From contig MARA01000001.1 in the NCBI GenBank assembly GCA_001792895.1, forward strand, positions 3,777,265-3,841,264: a stretch of DNA of 64,000 nucleotides. The letters are read 5' to 3'. Position 1 is the first letter of the stretch; each line of letters opens with the position of its first letter. A model generated the notes under the pieces. The model was not told where the DNA came from. It saw nothing but the letters and a program-made list of their open reading frames with translations, and searched no databases. Origin of the DNA: Lentinus brumalis (taxonomy: Eukaryota; Basidiomycota; Agaricomycetes; Polyporales; Polyporaceae). A program made the position numbers and the translations under genes. Of the stretch, positions 9,790 to 21,095 are shown piece after piece.

Positions 9790-12700
9790 TCACCAGTTGT
9801 TCAGCAGCGCCTGGGCACACTCCTGCAGATCGCACAAAGAAGCTGGTCAGCAAACTATCTCCTTCCGACCAACAACAGCGAGGATAGCACGCACCTTCAA
9901 CCGCCCCATATTGTGTGCCAGCGAAACATTCACGATGGTCCGGAGCTTCCGTCGGACATCGGCACGGTTCATCGTGAACTGGAAGGCGCCTGAGCACGCA
10001 CAGTGCCGCGACACGTTGTCCGCCCGGACCTGACCACACCTCGTACACCTGAGGTCCTGCTGTGCGAACCGTCGCTCATACTCGAACACGACGCGCATGA
10101 GCGCGAACTCGATCCCGGCACGGTCGTACTCCCCACCGCACTTCGGGCAGAGCCACCGCGCGCCCGCGCTCGAGGCCTGTGGGTTGGGAAGTAGAGCCGG
10201 GTCGCGGCAGAAGTCGAAGTCCTTCATGCTATCGCAGTGACGGCACGGGACGCTGGGGAGCTTGAGCGGCTCGCAGGGGTTCTGGAACGCGGCTTCGGGG
10301 GCGAACTCCCGCACCCCGACCAGCTCGAGGAGGTTCCGCTTGAGCAGGCCAACTTCCAGCGTGTGCTCCTTCGCTAGAGCAAACACTGCGCAGCTGAACT
10401 TGACGAACTCTAGCGCAGGGTTGGTCATGTGCAAATGCGAGCCGGGGAGCAGAGGAAATTCCCACTGGGCCAGTGCAGCGTCGTCGGTGAGAGCGTCGCG
10501 GTATCGATCCTGAAGGCTTCCGAGGACACGAAGCATGCGCCTTGTGAGTTTCCGCGTGACAAACTCGCGACATGCATCAATCTCCTCTGCCTTTGCTACG
10601 TCGCGAGGGGTTGCTTCGGGGGCTCCATGATTCTGCAGCGGACGCAAGGGTACACGCGTGGAGCCTTGAGTCTTCTGCGCTGTGCGGAAGAATTCCACAA
10701 GGAAGTACCGGACGACCGCGCGGAAGTCCGCTTGAGTAGCGGGCGGAAGGAAGGATTGGATGTTCCAGCGCATCTCGATCGTGAGCTCCTCCGGTGGCTC
10801 GAGGGCAAGCGGGTCCTCGCAGACCACCGCCCCGTAGTTCGCCTCGTCCATGAAGATTAGGAAGTCGTAGAAGCGCTCGGTGTGAAGATAGACATGCTGG
10901 AACAGCTCATGCGAAGTGACTGCTGTGGTGATGTATGTTGCGTAGGCGTGAGCAGTACCAGGAGGTTTGGAGGTGACAAGGAGGATGCGGCTGAGGTCCG
11001 CGTAGACAACATGAGAGCCAAGCCTCTTGAACTCGGCGAGCATTTGAATGAAGGTCTTGCGCATCAGGCCGTGCACGAACCGATGGATGCCGGTGTCATA
11101 CATGTTGGACGCTGTCGAGCTGATCCACCGCCAAAAGTGGTCGACCGCAATGGTCGCAGGGCTCTCGAAGCCACCCTGGATCTTGTCGACCATCCACATC
11201 TTGACAAGCGACTTCAAGATGCTGAATGTTTGCGGGGACACATTGGACTCGCCAAGCGAGAGGTCGTGCATGGAATCACCCTTGGAGTATTCATCAAGAG
11301 TGCGCGAGGCGTCGAACGCTGTAGCTCCCCCACTACCTTCCAACTCGTTGACGATGACCGAGTGGAGCACTGCATCGACCGCAAGGTTACGCACGGTGAT
11401 TTCAAGGCAGACGTTCGAGTAGCAGCCAGGAGACAGGAACTCGGTCTTCGCCAATTCCTCCAGAGGCCGATTGTCTTCTTCGATGCCTCCCAGATCAGGC
11501 CGATCGCCTGGTGACCACCATAGTACGATGTCCTGGGTCGTGAGCCTACGAGCGAACTCGATGTCCGCGAGTAAGAGAGCCTGGTCACCCTCGACGTGAC
11601 CCACAGGGACATCGTAATAATCTGCTAGTGCGATGGTTCGGTCCAACCAAGGGCCGAGGGAGAGGTAGCGGTTGACGAGCTTCTGGGCAACGCTCGTCTG
11701 CCAAGGGAAGACGTCCAGCGAGTGGGGAGATCTAGCCTTGGACATGGAGAGGACGGGGAACTTGGAGAGTTTGGGCGTATGGAAGTCGAAGTAGCTCTGC
11801 TCCTTGGTGGAGGAAAGCACAACAACGAATGAGCGATTCTCGACTAGACCAAGCTCGCGAGAGATAGCCTTGAGGGCTGTCACATCGTTGCCGTGGTAGG
11901 TGGTGTTGAAGGTGAGGTGGTCGGGGTAGTTATAAGACGTGCTTGCTCCAACGCTTTGCTCGTGCTTGCGGAGGAGGTCGGCATAGAGTTCAGTGAGACG
12001 CGGAATTGGTTGTCGTCGGGTAGCAGGGTCGACGATATGAAGCTTCGCAGCTTCACCGGGGATGAACAGAGCGAAGACATGCACGGGAGCGCTGTTGGAG
12101 CAGGCATGGTAGAGGAAAATGTACTTCCCCGCCCGTCCCTGGTCGAGGTATCTCCTCTTCGTGAGCGAAGGACCTGCGCGACCTAATTGCTGGAGGTCGA
12201 AACCCACGGTCTCTGCACGGCTGAGAGTCATCAGCTTGTCCTCGTTAGAACACGTCTTGCCCAACTTCAAGATGGCTCGCATGACCAGCGGAAGCTGAAG
12301 AAGAACATACACAATCAGTCACGCAAACACAATCGCTCACGCACTCGACACGTACCTGCAACTCGTAGACACCGTCCACGTTAGGGTCATTGGTGATGTC
12401 GATGAAGTGCTCATGACCCTCCACATACAGGTCTTCGCGCACGGATACTTTGTATAGGTTGAGGCAGGGGCGATCGCGAGGCAAGCTACGAACCACCTTC
12501 TCGCACTGGTAAAGGTCGTGGTTGAACTGGTCGCGCTTGGGGGTCGTGCGGAGATGGATGTAGAACTCGCGAGGGATGCGGAGTGGAACGGATGTGAGGG
12601 CGCCGTCGATAGACAGCCATAGAGTGAACCGGCCAGGTGTCCGGTTTGGTCGAATCTGCACGACATCCCAGTGTGTGCTCTGCTTGGTACGAACACCCCT

Positions 12701-15700
12701 GAACATAGCAGGCATAGAGGTGTTTTCGGAACTCTCCCCACGACGATGTTTCCATCGTTTCCGCATCGCCTTCAACCACCCTGAGTAGTCCTTCCTAACA
12801 TCAGGAAGTGGCTCCGCGAGGGCTCTCCGGGCCTCATCCTCCGGGCTTTCCTCTCGTCGAGTCGGCTTGCGTTTAACTACCGCGACGCGGAAGCCACGGG
12901 GGCGTTGCGACCCGCCGTCTTCCATATCCACATCAACGGGCTGAGTCTCCTCCTGGCTCTCGCCCGGACGTTTGAAGAAGTCCGTCACCTTGTGTTGGCG
13001 GAACTTGTCCTCCATGGCAAGGACACGACGGTGCAGCCAGTCAGGGTGGCGGATGCGAGGGACCGGATTCGCGACTTTCTGCATTGCGGCAGGGATGGTG
13101 ATGAGCTTCTGGATTACCGAACCGAAACGCTCGATGTAGTAGTCCCAATCGAGGATCGACCGGAGGTCGAAGTTCGTCAGGCTGTTGTCCTTCAGCCACT
13201 TCCGCAGATACGTCCGCTTGACGCTCTCCTCCGCGGAGAAGATAGCGACTGGGACAGCGCGATCGGTGACAGGGGCACCCATGGGTTTTGCGGAGATAAT
13301 GAACTTGCAAGCAAGGCCCTTGTCCTTGACCATCTGGTCGCCCAAGAACTCGGCGAGGCGACGCGCGGTACTGATGGAGGTCGACTTCTGCCCACCATAC
13401 TCGGCAAGAGTCTTCGACATGCTTCGGTTCTCGGCAATGAGCTCGACCAGCTCGTCGTCGGCAAGATCCTGTGCATGGCTGAAGAGCACGTCCAGCCAAC
13501 GGTCCGCGGTCTGAGCAACAGCGGCGTAACACTCCTCGAGGGTCGTCCCCAGCAGGAACTTCTCGAAGATTTGGGACTGGAAGATCTTGATGAGCTGCAG
13601 CTCTCCTCGACGCTTGACCTCGAAGCCCTTCAGCTCAGCTAGCGAGCCGTCGTCGTTGAAGACGGCATAACGCTTCTTCAGCAGCTTGTCCTCCTCCTTG
13701 GACGAAGGGAGAATCATCGCCTTGTAAGGACCGTCCAGCTCGAAGAAGATGGAGTTCTCGCTGTGGACGACGTACTCGCCTGTCTCGGGGTCAAGGTCGT
13801 GGTATTGGTGGTTTGTGAACTTCGCGTGGACGAGGTGATTAAGCATGGTGCAAGGGTAGGAGAACGCGATGGCCTTCCCATTAGACAGCTTGAACTTGAA
13901 GTTCTCCGGGAACACGCCGGGAAGCATGCACCAGATACCATCCGTGTCGAGTTCGAGCGGCCTCCCAATCTGCTCGACCAGCTGCCGCGCCATCTGAATG
14001 ATTGTCGCGCCAGTTAGACAGGTGATACCCGCCATCTCCATCGAGTGCCAACGTGCACCCTTCCGCATGACGTAGCCGTAGAACGAGTTGAGGATACACT
14101 TGTGCGCGAGCTGCAGAGAGTCGTACAGGACGATCATCTTCTTCGCCTCGTCGACCTCAGCGATCGAGCGATGCTCCGAAAGGACTGCATCGAGATTCTT
14201 CTTCCACGTCTTATGCAGGCCTTTGTACTCGTACCGACGGTCACGAAAGCGACGCACGGTGTCGATGTAGAAGGGGTTCTCCCGCTGGCAGATGATAGCC
14301 TCGCGGTTCTCGATCTTCGTGTCTTTTATCTTCTTGTAGACCCTTCTGGAGTAGTCTCCGAGACGTTTGTGTAGCAGCGCGGTCTGTTCAGTCTCCGAAA
14401 GGTCAACAAATTTGCGCTGAGGACCTCCCGGCTTGCGCGGCGGGAACGTCTCCTGGTTCAACGCGTGCTTGATCATGTTGAACTCATCTCGGCGCGCAGG
14501 GAAGAACTCGCCACGCCAGGCCCATGTCATACGGCGATCGCACGTCTTGCCAGGACGGTTGAAGTCGCAGACCGCGCAGGTCGCTTCGTCAACGACAGAG
14601 TCGGGTTGGAGTCGGTTAGACAACATGATGTTCGGGTACATGGCTGCGACGTCCAGATGGTAGATCAGCGGGTTGTCCATCCGCTGGGGGTTGTCCCGCA
14701 TCTCCTCAAGCTTGGCCTGGATCTCCGCTTTCACCTCGTCGTAGTTCGTAACAGCGTCAAGCGAGGACTTTGACTCCTCCACGATACAGAATGACAGTGC
14801 AGCGTCCAGTTCATCGATGAGCTAGAGGATAGTCTGTTAGGTCTGGTCTGGGACGTTGTAATATGTACGGCGACGCACTTGTTGGACGGCCGAGGGCTCT
14901 ATCTTGAAGTGTGTGACGATATCGCTCCGGAACACGCCTGCCTCCAAAGCCTCGACGTGACCGCCAACGTACGTCTCGGAAGCTAGGAGATGTCCTTCAT
15001 ACATGTTTCCATGCGACTCTTCGTGCCTGTTGGGCATGATGATTTCTCCGCGGAAGGCTTCGACCTACGACAGAGTATTGAGTATTCACGGGCCACTATT
15101 TCGAGCCTCGAAGAGCAAGACTTACCATGAGCAGCGTCTCGCAGAGAGTACCACTTCCTTTCCGCAGTACTTCGTCCGGCTTGAGTGGAATGATGTTGCA
15201 TAGCGAGAAAATGAAGGGGTGGACGTATTTCATGTAGAGGTAATAGGTGGCAACCGCATCGGAAACGGAGTATTGAGCAAGAACCTGGGGCTGTTCCATC
15301 GCATACCTGCAGGATATATGAGCATTGGATCATTTCGAATGTATCGACACACTCACGGTGTCATGAGCTCTGGATCGAGCTCTATGGGATCGTAGCCTAG
15401 CTTAGCCGTGGTCACTGCCTTCAAGCCCTGACTGCCCTGGGGAAGGTACGAGTCGCGCTTCACCCAACGGAAGCAATCCATGTGGACGCACGTCCGGCTC
15501 TTGAACTCGTCCTCGTTGTCCTTGGCGAACCCAATCTCGAGGAACATGTCCATACCATGCACTTTGGAACGAGCACAGAGGAACGGGAAATCGAAGAAGT
15601 CACCGTTATATGTCGCCATGACGGTCGGCTTAACGTCCTGTATGTGAGAGAAGAAACGACGAAGTACAGCAGGCTACGCAACAGAATATCAAAAACACGC

Positions 15701-16961
15701 AGGACGGCGTAGACGAGTGGTACGTACCTCATCCGGTTCGTTAAATACCGTGAATGGTCCCTCGTAGCCCTCCTTGGGCGTGTACTCAAAGTCCTCGATG
15801 TCTTCACTGACGATGTCGCGGTTTGTGATGAGGAAACCTTGGCCGTCAATCATATACGAGATCATCATGACCTGGTCGATGGCCTGGTCTGGGAACTTCA
15901 ACGGGGCCTTCGTCGTCTCGATATCGAACGCCATGACGACCGGGTCCGCACGCTTGACACGCTCCGTGAGCTGCTTGAAGGCCGGCTGCCCTGCGGTGAA
16001 CGTGATGGCATACCACAGACCGACGCGGATGTCGTTGTCCATGGCGACTCGCAGGTAGTACGGCACGTCGTACTCGCGAATATCGATAATACCCTCGCGC
16101 GGGTCCTTGTCTCGGCCGGTGTTCCACCTTGAAGAGCCTGCCTGAGACTCGCCATCTGCAGCCCATTCTCCCTCCAGCTCGATATTAGTCGCTGCGGCGG
16201 ATGTGGCGTTTACGACCTCGGCGTACGCGTCCACTGCGTCGAGCTTGGAGCTGTTCGCAAGCGCGAGCGGCATGATCTCGCGTCGAACGTTAAGCAGGTC
16301 GGACACGTTCCGGAAGTGAAGCTGGAGGAAAAGCCGTCGATGGCCCATGAGGTGGTTCGGCATCTGGAGGTCTTCTTTCCGCTCGCGAGTGATACGGCAA
16401 ATGATACCCTCGTACTTCTTCATCAGCCATTCCTCGATTATCGTCTCCATTCCGCTCTGGTGTGCGTCGTCATTGAGAGACCCAGGACAATGCACCAGCA
16501 GAGGACCACGTACCTTGCAAGCGATGTAGAAATAGGGCTCGTACAACAGTGTGCACTTGAACATCCCACCGTCGTCTTGAATGAAGTAGAAGTCGACACC
16601 AGCCTTCCCTCCAGGCCAGTCCGCATCTTTGATGAGAGTCTGGGACAAAGTGAGATGACGAGGTCGTGGGCGGTTCCAATGCACTCACCGGATGCATGTT
16701 AATCAACCACCCTTCCTTCGCCTGGCCCTCCTGTACACGATCGAAGCCCAGCTTGTCGTCAACCTCATCGCTCGTCTTCACTTGCTCAAACCGCTCTGCA
16801 AGCTGGTTGCCCTCCTCGTCGCGCTGCAGCTGTGCTTCGGTGGGTCCGCCGCCGCGTCCGCGTCCTCTACCCCGCCCTCCGCGAAAAGACGTGTTTCCTC
16901 GGTATCCAAAGCGTGAATTGCCTCGGCCGCCTCGCTTAAAGTTTCCTGTTCCTCTCGCCAT
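9790..16961 (-). CDS. POL2: DNA polymerase epsilon catalytic subunit
   Basis: The start is the ATG at 16961, followed by an RGG-rich tail. The proofreading exonuclease is complete: Exo [10 protein letters not shown] (near 15920), Exo [12 protein letters not shown] (near 15600) and Exo [16 protein letters not shown] (near 15260). The polymerase palm follows with motif [12 protein letters not shown] (near 14640), motif B around [13 protein letters not shown], and the epsilon-type motif C ELDTDGIW (near 13940). Then comes the long inactive second polymerase-like half. The C-terminus has two Cys clusters ([18 protein letters not shown] and CTRCGQ..CACSGAF), which in this family bind metal and hold the accessory subunits. 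The last exon is only 9790-9822 ([10 protein letters not shown] and stop), joined after NMGRLK. This is the leading-strand replicase and acts in the nucleus. The gene is full length with no visible break and is the best anchored in the window. Confidence 0.97.
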
Positions 16962-17344
16962 CGTGTCGGAGGACGGCGAGGCGGTGAGCCGCAGAAGAAA
17001 AGGGGCAGAGAGAAACGGAGGAGAAGGGTGAAGCCAGCGAGAGTTGCGCGCTTCTTTCGCGTCTTGCCAATTGTGACCGGTCGCGTCGCTGTGACTGACG
17101 CCAACGGTCACGCGAATGTCACGAGCATGCCCTCGAACTTAGCTTCAAGTCCTCCGTCTCGCTTGCGTCTCGCACGATTGCAAGTTCCGAATGTACCGAC
17201 TGAGATGACTCATAGCGCTGTTGGTAAGACGATAATCGTGGTATTTGGGCCAGAATCTGATAGAAAGACTCATGCAGTACTACTGGAAGATCACGGGCTT
17301 GGAGACTGTCATCCAAGCTCACGAAGGCATCAAACCTAGGGGAC
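16962..17344. promoter_or_regulatory. Upstream region of POL2, 3' side of the dehydrogenase gene
   Basis: Both flanking genes are on the minus strand, so the POL2 promoter and the dehydrogenase 3' UTR share this stretch. I looked for an MCB-like ACGCGT box typical of fungal replication genes and saw none within the first 150 bases. Confidence 0.35.
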
Positions 17345-18559
17345 CTAGTCGAAGCATATGCCGCCATCGACAAGGTACTACGATTCATAAGGAGAAGAGA
17401 ATTAGCGGATATAACTTCAGGGCAAGATGACACTACACGCACACTCTGACCTGTGGGAGATACGTGCACCAACCGTAAGTGACCTAGATAAACGAGCTGA
17501 AGACAGTTGCAGAGGCTCACCAGTGATGAAGGAGGCGTCATCGGAGACCAAGAAGGAAACGAGTCCCGCAACATCCTCGGGCTTGCCATTGTGCTTGAGC
17601 ACGTTGCTATCGTTGAACTGTTTGGGCCGGTAAGCATCGCTGGACAACGGGAAGCTAGTACGGTTTGCGATGCTCACCGATGCAGTCCATGACCCCTTTG
17701 GTTGTCCAGTGGTGGATGTGTGGTGTTCGTCCAAATATTCCACTGCAACCGCCACACATGTCAGGACAGCAGCCTGATGATCACATAGCAAAGACCACCC
17801 ACTCAGCGGAGTCTCGATTACGCCTGGCGCATAGGCGTTGACGGTGATCCCATACTTTCCGTAGTCCATCGCAGCACACTGGGTCATACCGCGGATCGCA
17901 AACTTCGTCGCGCTGTACGCAGTCATTTCAGCGAACCCTGCAAAGAAAAAGCTCAGCCCCTTGCCCCGCAGACGGGAAATGGTCGCCCACCTCTCTTGCT
18001 CGCGATCGACGCTGCGCCCAGGATGCGCCCTCCGTTGCCCTGCTTGATGAGCTGTATTGCAGCATACTTGTAGCAGAAGAACGTTCCCTTCAGGTTCACG
18101 GAAAGCAATCGGTCGAAGTCCTCGGTGGACGCTGCACGGCATCGTAAGCATCGCATCATCCAACAAAGTTGGAACCAACTGACTTTCGTGTAAAACGCCA
18201 TGAACTGAGATGCCAGCATTCGCGATCATCTAGATACCGTGCCTACAAGTCAGTATGACCATCAAAGGACCGGTGGACAAGGGATTTACCGCATAGAGAC
18301 TGCCGAGCTCCTGGACGACAGTGTCGACTAGTCTCTTGACATCGTCCTCAACAGCGACGCTCCCGGTAACTTTGACCACTCGCGTGCCATGTTCCCTTTC
18401 GACGTGGGCGGCGAGCTCGTCCAGCTGCGTTTGGGACTGTGGAAGGTCAAACAATCCGAGATCGTATCCATCCTTGGCGAGCCTCAGCGCGATCCCGCGG
18501 CCAATACCCGCTGCTGCGCCAGTGATGATGGCAACGCGTTTTGAAGTTGACATGGACAT
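17345..18559 (-). CDS. Short-chain dehydrogenase, acetoin/diacetyl reductase-like
   Basis: The N-terminus MSMSTSKRVAIITGAAAGIG carries the TGxxxGIG cofactor loop of classical SDRs. Downstream exons give the NAG motif (MIANAGIS), the central VNLKGTFFCYKYAAIQLIKQ helix, the Ser region (RILGAASIASKR), the catalytic YxxxK (AYSATKFAIRGM) and the AMDYGKYGITVNAYAPGVIETPL block. That block resembles acetoin/diacetyl reductases. The C-terminus reads DDASFITGQS and, after an intron in phase 0, YLVDGGICFD with the stop at 17345-17347, the usual SDR ending. Expected reaction: NAD(P)H-dependent reduction of a small ketone or diketone in the cytosol. Substrate choice is inferred from similarity of blocks only. 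About six introns are needed, and the exon around 17640-17760 is the least certain. Confidence 0.8.
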
Positions 18560-18616
18560 GGAGGTAGGTCGAGGTAGGTGATGGTATAGGGTTCCGAACT
18601 TTTCTGTCACTCTCGC

Positions 18617-18624
18617 CTTATATA
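18617..18624 (-). promoter_or_regulatory. TATA-like box of the dehydrogenase gene
   Basis: On the minus strand this reads TATATAAG, about 58 bases upstream of the ATG at 18559, a sensible distance for a core promoter with a short 5' UTR. Confidence 0.4.
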
Positions 18625-19088
18625 CGGGGATTCGAAATGTCCTGCACCTGATAACTGGACGATTGGTATGACGACATGACTACAGCTGGAAGGTTCCTAT
18701 CGAGTCAGAGAAGAAGAAGCAGGTACTCACGGGAGCGAGAGCCATATTCCGATCGGGCAATCACGGCGGTCATCATACAAGTTGGAAGCCTTGCATTGCG
18801 TCGGGGGCGTCGGATGCACCATGACTCGCCTTAACACGGAGGCGACAGGAAATGTGCGACGAGGATTGCCGTGCGAGACATTATCTGTTCTTCCGCGGCG
18901 ATTCTGAACAGTTTGCTTAAGTAGCTTGCATATCAGTGCCCGCAACGCGATGGATAGATAGTGATTACGTGCAAGACGAGTCGCACACATGAAGGGATAT
19001 ACGATACACTACCGGGATACATATGCGCAGTCCGTTGCTCCGAACAATGTTCATCTAGGGTGCGACTAAGTCCGTGGTGGGTTATAAG
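18625..19088. other. Intergenic, nothing recognised
   Basis: This separates two same-strand genes. The 87-codon minus-strand ORF inside has no domain and looks incidental. Confidence 0.35.
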
Positions 19089-19817
19089 TTACAGACGTGG
19101 GGTTTGCGGGCGATCCGTGGGAGCATACTTCGCCTGGGCACAGATGAGCATAGTCAGGAATCTATTGGAGTCGCAGAAGACTCACCATCTCATTCTCTTT
19201 CTTTTGGAACCCGCACTTCTCGTAAAAGGCTGTGTAACAAACCAACATGAGACTTGCGCCGGAGACAAGAGGAATGTGCACAGATCACTTACGTATGTTG
19301 CTATCACTGCAGTTCAGAATCGTCTTGTAGCAGCCGCTGTTCTCGCTGATGCCAGTAAGAGCTTGGATGATCCGGAGACCCAGCTTCTTGCCCTGCTGGC
19401 TCTTGTCCACGGCGATATCCTCGATGTGCCCGACACTGCCAAGTCCGCGCAGGAACTTGCGCTCAATGAAGACAGTGCCAACCGCGACTATACGGTCGGA
19501 CGCCTTGTCGACGATGACGATGCCGTAGTACGTGCGGGGAGCCGCGCGCAGAGCTTCGAACTGGGCGCGCCACGCATCCTCGCCGGGGTCGGTGACGACA
19601 GTGAGAACGGAGAGGACCGACAGGTGACCTCTGCGGTAGTCTGTGGATGCGAGGGGACGAATCTACGCGTGATGCCCTATTCAACAAGGTACCTTTCAGG
19701 AAAGAAAATGGTAGCAGAACATACGTGGAGTTCTGTGGGAAGCTGCTTGCGAACGAAAGCGGGAATCTGGTCGGAGGGGAAGAGCAGGTCGAGCTCGGCG
19801 TCGGGCGTGAAAGGCAT
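19089..19817 (-). CDS. GNA1: Glucosamine-6-phosphate N-acetyltransferase
   Basis: Exon 1 begins MPFTPDAELDLLFPSDQIPA. Exon 2 then gives the GNAT core: RPLASTDYRRGHLSVLSVLT, VAVGTVFIERKFLRGLGSVG and HIEDIAVDKSQQGKKLG, the last being the acetyl-CoA pyrophosphate-binding loop, followed by ISENSGCYKTILNCSDSN. Exon 3 gives AFYEKCGFQKKENEM and exon 4 AKYAPTDRPQ with the stop at 19089-19091. This block order is diagnostic of GNA1, which acetylates glucosamine-6-phosphate on the way to UDP-GlcNAc for chitin and glycosylation. The start at 19817 was chosen because the family has a short acidic N-terminus before the core. All core motifs are intact. Confidence 0.92.
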
Positions 19818-20522
19818 TATGACTTGGGTAGTTGTGGTCGTGTCGAGTACGCTAGAATGGTCTACGAGGCAAAGAGAGACAGTGGGGGTATGGACGATGG
19901 GAGCAGGGAGCAAGTGCGGAACCTACACCGTGGGCATAAGTGCCTCAGATCCGGGAACTGATAGAGAACTTATCAAGGACCGAGACTGAATCTGCAACCG
20001 ATCAGATACCGGCTTCCAATTATCTACCATTCCAGATGTATCCCTTGGGACAATACAATATTGTCTCTTTCGTCCTTTGTTAGGATTGATTGAGATCTTA
20101 ATGAGACTATGTGCTGAAAGAGATACCTGATCTTATGGAAGTACGGTTCAATATCTGATATAGATCATACCCCGGGCAATATAGCACTTTGATTGGGCTA
20201 AGTAGACCTGGTAACTGATCTAGAAAGAGTATTTGCACAGTTTTGATTCGTTCCCCCAATGTGAATCTGAATTGGTGCATATGTGGTTCCCTGCACTGAT
20301 TTGTTCACCAGCATTGTGGATTGATATAAACATGATGCAGAAATTCTTTGAATTTGGACCAGGCTAAGTTGTGGATCAAATCACAGAAATGATTTGTCAT
20401 CTGATTCACCTGGCACCTCCATCAGGCGGTCGAAAAGATATGAGATAAATTACAGATCAATCTTGGGGGCCAATGAGGAATTGATCCTGAATTGATGGGG
20501 AAAGAAACCGCAAAGATCTTTG
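19818..20522. other. AT-rich gene-free stretch
   Basis: Past the GNA1 promoter the base composition drops sharply in GC compared with the genes to the left. No ORF with a domain is seen. It may be further decayed copies of the repeat that becomes visible from 20523. Confidence 0.4.
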
Positions 20523-21000
20523 GCTCAGAATTGCGAACCCACTGTGCCACCCAAGAGAATTCTGGGAACTGATTCAAATCCCCCAGTGGCCCTTCTTGGG
20601 ACGATATCTTAATAAAATTGCTCAATGCTTGGAAGATCAGACCACAAATGAGTCTGGGAGCTAATTCTTAAGTGATATCAACAAAAGCCACAAATAAAAT
20701 CAGCTCGAAATTGCAAACTGATTGAGCCACCCGCAAAAATTGGGAATTGATTCAAACCCGCGAGTGGCTCTTTCAAAACAATATATCAATAAAATAGCCC
20801 AATGCTGGTGTGATCTGACAACAAATGTATCACAGTGCTTATCTGAAAGTGATTTCAAGTTAAGTCACAAACATACTCAGCTTGGAACTGCAGAATCACT
20901 GAGTCGCTCAACTAAATTTTGTGAACTCGTGCAAATGCCCCAATGACTCATTTGAGATTCTTTGACTGCTATCAAAAGAGCTACGACAATGGATGCATTA
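20523..21000 (+). repeat. Diverged AT-rich tandem repeat, period about 180 bases
   Basis: Units begin at 20523 (gctcagaattgcgaac), 20703 (gctcgaaattgcaaac) and 20880 (gcttggaactgcagaatc). The first two align over their whole length, sharing words such as gattcaaa, caataaaat and tcaatgctgg-like segments. The third is partial and more diverged. The array leads straight into the minisatellite at 21096. Confidence 0.65.
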
Positions 21001-21095
21001 ATGGAAAATTCAGGCTGAGCTGTGCCAGACATACTAGGGCTGTGTATGTCTCGACAAGTGCAGTGTATAATCATATCTCCGCCCACTCTGACCTA

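Noticed and set aside
10882..13642. Plus-strand ORFs of 200-245 codons inside the polymerase gene
   Set aside because: Exact antisense shadows of POL2 coding sequence.
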